Assembly (NCBI GenBank): GCA_946186915.1
Contig: CAMHOY010000009.1
Coordinates: 24,108 to 88,107 of the forward strand
Length of the DNA stretch: 64,000 bases
Origin: an uncultured Bacteroidales bacterium
GTDB lineage: Bacteria; Bacteroidota; Bacteroidia; Bacteroidales; Paludibacteraceae
Direction: 5' to 3'
The position numbers and the translations under genes are program-made. Shown in pieces: positions 62,407 through 64,000 of this stretch (the stretch's first letter is position 1; every line of letters begins with the position of its first letter). Under the pieces are notes generated by a model. That model did no database searches. It was given only the letters and a program-made list of their open reading frames with translations, and was not told the origin of the DNA.

Positions 62407-62471
62407 CGCTGCAAAGGTACAACTTTTTTTTGAATTATGCAAATCTTTTTGTATATTTACAAAAAAAGAGC
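62407..62471 (-). repeat. 65-nt terminator-promoter repeat, copy 1
   Basis: Identical to 63873-63937. Read on the minus strand it consists of the T-tract of a terminator, an AT-rich stretch with TTTGCATAATTC (-33 region) and TACCTTTGC (-7). It begins the transcript of the small membrane protein and parC. Confidence 0.9.
62412..62442 (-). promoter_or_regulatory. Promoter of the small-protein - parC - maf - tamB operon
   Basis: TACCTTTG (62419-62412), TTG (62442-62440), spacer 20. Confidence 0.75.
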
Positions 62472-62485
62472 GGCCTCTCGGTCGC
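62461..62485 (-). terminator. Terminator of the DUF4143 ATPase gene
   Basis: On the minus strand GCGACC-gaga-GGCCGC (one mismatch) is followed by TCTTTTTTT, which is the start of the 65-nt repeat. Confidence 0.65.
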
Positions 62486-62579
62486 CATTTGCGGGCAAAC
62501 CCCTCGTACATGTACCAAAACTGCGTTTTAGTAGTAAGTACTCGGGGCAGCACCGCTCTCCCCAAGGATTAAGTTGCGA

Positions 62580-63836
62580 TTAGGCTATTTCTATAGCATG
62601 CAAATCTGTAAGAAATTGCTTCAACCCCATAGTTACTATTCCTTTTTCATCTCTGCGAGGTAAAATGTCTTCATGTACCAAGATGATTTTCCGGAACGAA
62701 TCGTCCACCAATTTAAGAGAATGCTCTTCTTGCGCCTTTTTATCAGAACTTGGCATTTCATAGGCAGATTGGATATAGTATCGCTGGCTGCCCCGATTGA
62801 CCACAAAATCCACTTCCAGATTTTTTCTCACACGCTTCCCATTCACTATTTGCCATGTTTCCACTCTTCCCACGTCGACCAAATACCCGCGCATCCGCAA
62901 TTCATTGTATATGATGTTCTCCATCAAATGCCCGTCGTCTATCTGCCGGAAATTAAGCACTGCGTTCCGGATTCCCGGATCGACGAAATAGTATTTGTTT
63001 TCAGAACCTATATAACGCCGTCCTTTGATGTCATAACGTAGCGCTTCCTCTACCAAAAAAGCATTTTGCAGATAGGCTATATACTGCCGTACGGTTGTTT
63101 CAGTGATGCGCAATTTGGCAACAGACTTGAACGTATCCGCGATCTTGGTCGGATTAGTAGAACTGGCTACGGTGGAAGCCAGAATGCGTATCAGTTCGCG
63201 CATACCTTCCTCATTACGGAGGTGATTTCTGTCTACCACGTCACGGAGATAGGTCACTTCAGTCATGGTGCGGAGAAAGTCCTCTTTCTTTTGCATATCT
63301 TCCATCAATGCCACTTGCGGCAGTCCTCCATAAACAAAATAGTATTTGGCTGCCGTGAGGTAATCCAATCCTGTTCCTTCCATGTATTCACTGAGGGACA
63401 AGGGGTACACGCGAATCTCATCTCCACGCCCGCGGAACTCTGTGACTACATCACTGGAGAGGAATTTGGAATTAGAGCCGGAAACATACACTTCTGTGTT
63501 TGGCTTGCGCATTAATGTTAATAGTACTTCCACAAAATCTTCGACCATCTGTATTTCATCCAAGATAATATAGTGCGTCCGGTTATCGGCTGTCAAACGT
63601 GAATCAATGTATCCCAGCAATTTGTCCGGATTGCGTAAAGTTTTCATATCCCGTTGATCCAAGGTCAACGCAATAATATGATCTTCACTCACTCCTTCGC
63701 TTAACAAATGAGAACGGAATATATCGAATAACAAAAATGATTTTCCGCATCGTCTGACACCGGTGATTATTTTAACCATTCCGTTGCCTCTTCCGGCAAG
63801 AAGTTGTTGTAAGTACTTCGAACGTAAAAAACGCAT
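62580..63836 (-). CDS. AAA-type ATPase with DUF4143 domain
   Basis: The 418 residues contain Walker A GVRRCGKS (26-33), Walker B YIILDEIQ (about 89-96), and GSNSKFLSSDVVTEFRGRGD (sensor, typical of AAA_14). The C-terminal DUF4143 nuclease-like part contains ENIIYNELRMRG and NLEVDFVVNRGSQRYYIQ, with the E...D-x-V-x8-Y-Q order of restriction-like folds. The family is frequent, variable in copy number, and often found in mobile or defence-linked settings. Function is unknown. It is flanked by identical 65-nt intergenic repeats, which suggests it was added as a cassette. The DNA from 62486 to 62579 has no gene. Confidence 0.88.
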   Translation of the reverse strand: MRFLRSKYLQQLLAGRGNGMVKIITGVRRCGKSFLLFDIFRSHLLSEGVSEDHIIALTLDQRDMKTLRNPDKLLGYIDSRLTADNRTHYIILDEIQMVEDFVEVLLTLMRKPNTEVYVSGSNSKFLSSDVVTEFRGRGDEIRVYPLSLSEYMEGTGLDYLTAAKYYFVYGGLPQVALMEDMQKKEDFLRTMTEVTYLRDVVDRNHLRNEEGMRELIRILASTVASSTNPTKIADTFKSVAKLRITETTVRQYIAYLQNAFLVEEALRYDIKGRRYIGSENKYYFVDPGIRNAVLNFRQIDDGHLMENIIYNELRMRGYLVDVGRVETWQIVNGKRVRKNLEVDFVVNRGSQRYYIQSAYEMPSSDKKAQEEHSLKLVDDSFRKIILVHEDILPRRDEKGIVTMGLKQFLTDLHAIEIA

Positions 63837-63872
63837 ATTTACAAGGATTTTCTGTGATTAATAACATTTTTT

Positions 63873-63937
63873 CGCTGCAAAGGTACAACTTTTTTTTGAA
63901 TTATGCAAATCTTTTTGTATATTTACAAAAAAAGAGC
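63873..63937 (-). repeat. 65-nt terminator-promoter repeat, copy 2
   Basis: Exact copy of 62407-62471, here serving as promoter of the ATPase gene. It abuts the IS-like end at the right edge. Confidence 0.9.
63878..63908 (-). promoter_or_regulatory. Promoter of the DUF4143 ATPase gene
   Basis: TACCTTTG (63885-63878), TTG (63908-63906), spacer 20. The leader is about 35 nt. Confidence 0.75.
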
Positions 63938-63948
63938 ACCCCGAATGA

Positions 63949-64000
63949 GGTGACCCCAAAAAGTTGGACGGATTATTAAATCTATTTGACTTGATTTTGA
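63949..64000. mobile_element. End of a probable IS3-family element, running off the right edge
   Basis: GTGACCCCAAAAAGTTGGAC has the core CCCAAAAAGTTGGAC typical of IS3-family terminal inverted repeats. Only about 50 bases are present and no transposase frame is seen. Confidence 0.4.

Overview
The window looks like a chromosome segment of a gut- or rumen-type Bacteroidales bacterium, close to 50 percent GC. The main evidence is the promoter form: nearly every transcription unit starts with the Bacteroidetes signal TTG - about 20 nt - TAnnTTTG. The protein content agrees: a DUF4421 barrel, a membrane-bound AraC regulator, a RAYT transposase, and giant secreted proteins with a GxxYxxxGQ-type tail. 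The exact genus cannot be named from this sequence.

Layout. (1) 1-1.67 kb: 5' part of a large secreted protein with cadherin-like beta-sandwich modules, running off the left edge. (2) 1.8-9.4 kb: accessory region, all on the minus strand. It holds a VapE-type helicase mini-island with four small paralogous proteins, a small membrane lipoprotein and a strongly structured leader RNA. It also holds an AT-rich orphan gene, a REP-associated tyrosine transposase bracketed by 77-nt exact repeats, and a junction where half of a tRNA runs into the last codons of a DNA-methyltransferase-like gene. (3) 9.4-24.2 kb: the conserved macro-operon xerC-like - tRNA Thr/Tyr/Gly/Thr - tuf - tRNA-Trp - secE - nusG - rplK - rplA - rplJ - rplL - rpoB - rpoC on the minus strand, in the gene order known from other bacteria. 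(4) 24.2-37.4 kb: a 3359-residue secreted protein with a small partner, then a membrane AraC regulator and a DUF4421 barrel. (5) 38-51.8 kb, mainly plus strand: FucP-like MFS transporter, aldo/keto reductase (minus), YtxH / holin-like / AI-2E / PlsC / DUF819 membrane genes, an Omp85-like barrel and a three-gene RND efflux operon. (6) 52-62.4 kb: pnp, then on the minus strand a small membrane protein, parC-like topoisomerase, maf and tamB. (7) 62.5-64 kb: a DUF4143 ATPase gene flanked by two identical 65-nt terminator-promoter repeats, and the tip of a probable IS3-family element at the right edge.

Beyond the genes, the window is rich in short-repeat structure. Heptamer and octamer tandem arrays sit at the 3' ends of many genes, sometimes overlapping the stop codon, and a few lie in frame inside xerC, tamB, parC and the RND pump. 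A composite intergenic repeat occurs twice in opposite orientation 36 kb apart. Several clusters of small perfect hairpins are present. The best candidates for something undescribed are the VapE/paralog island with its pseudoknot-capable leader, the RAYT whose own coding sequence contains REP copies, and the heptamer arrays.
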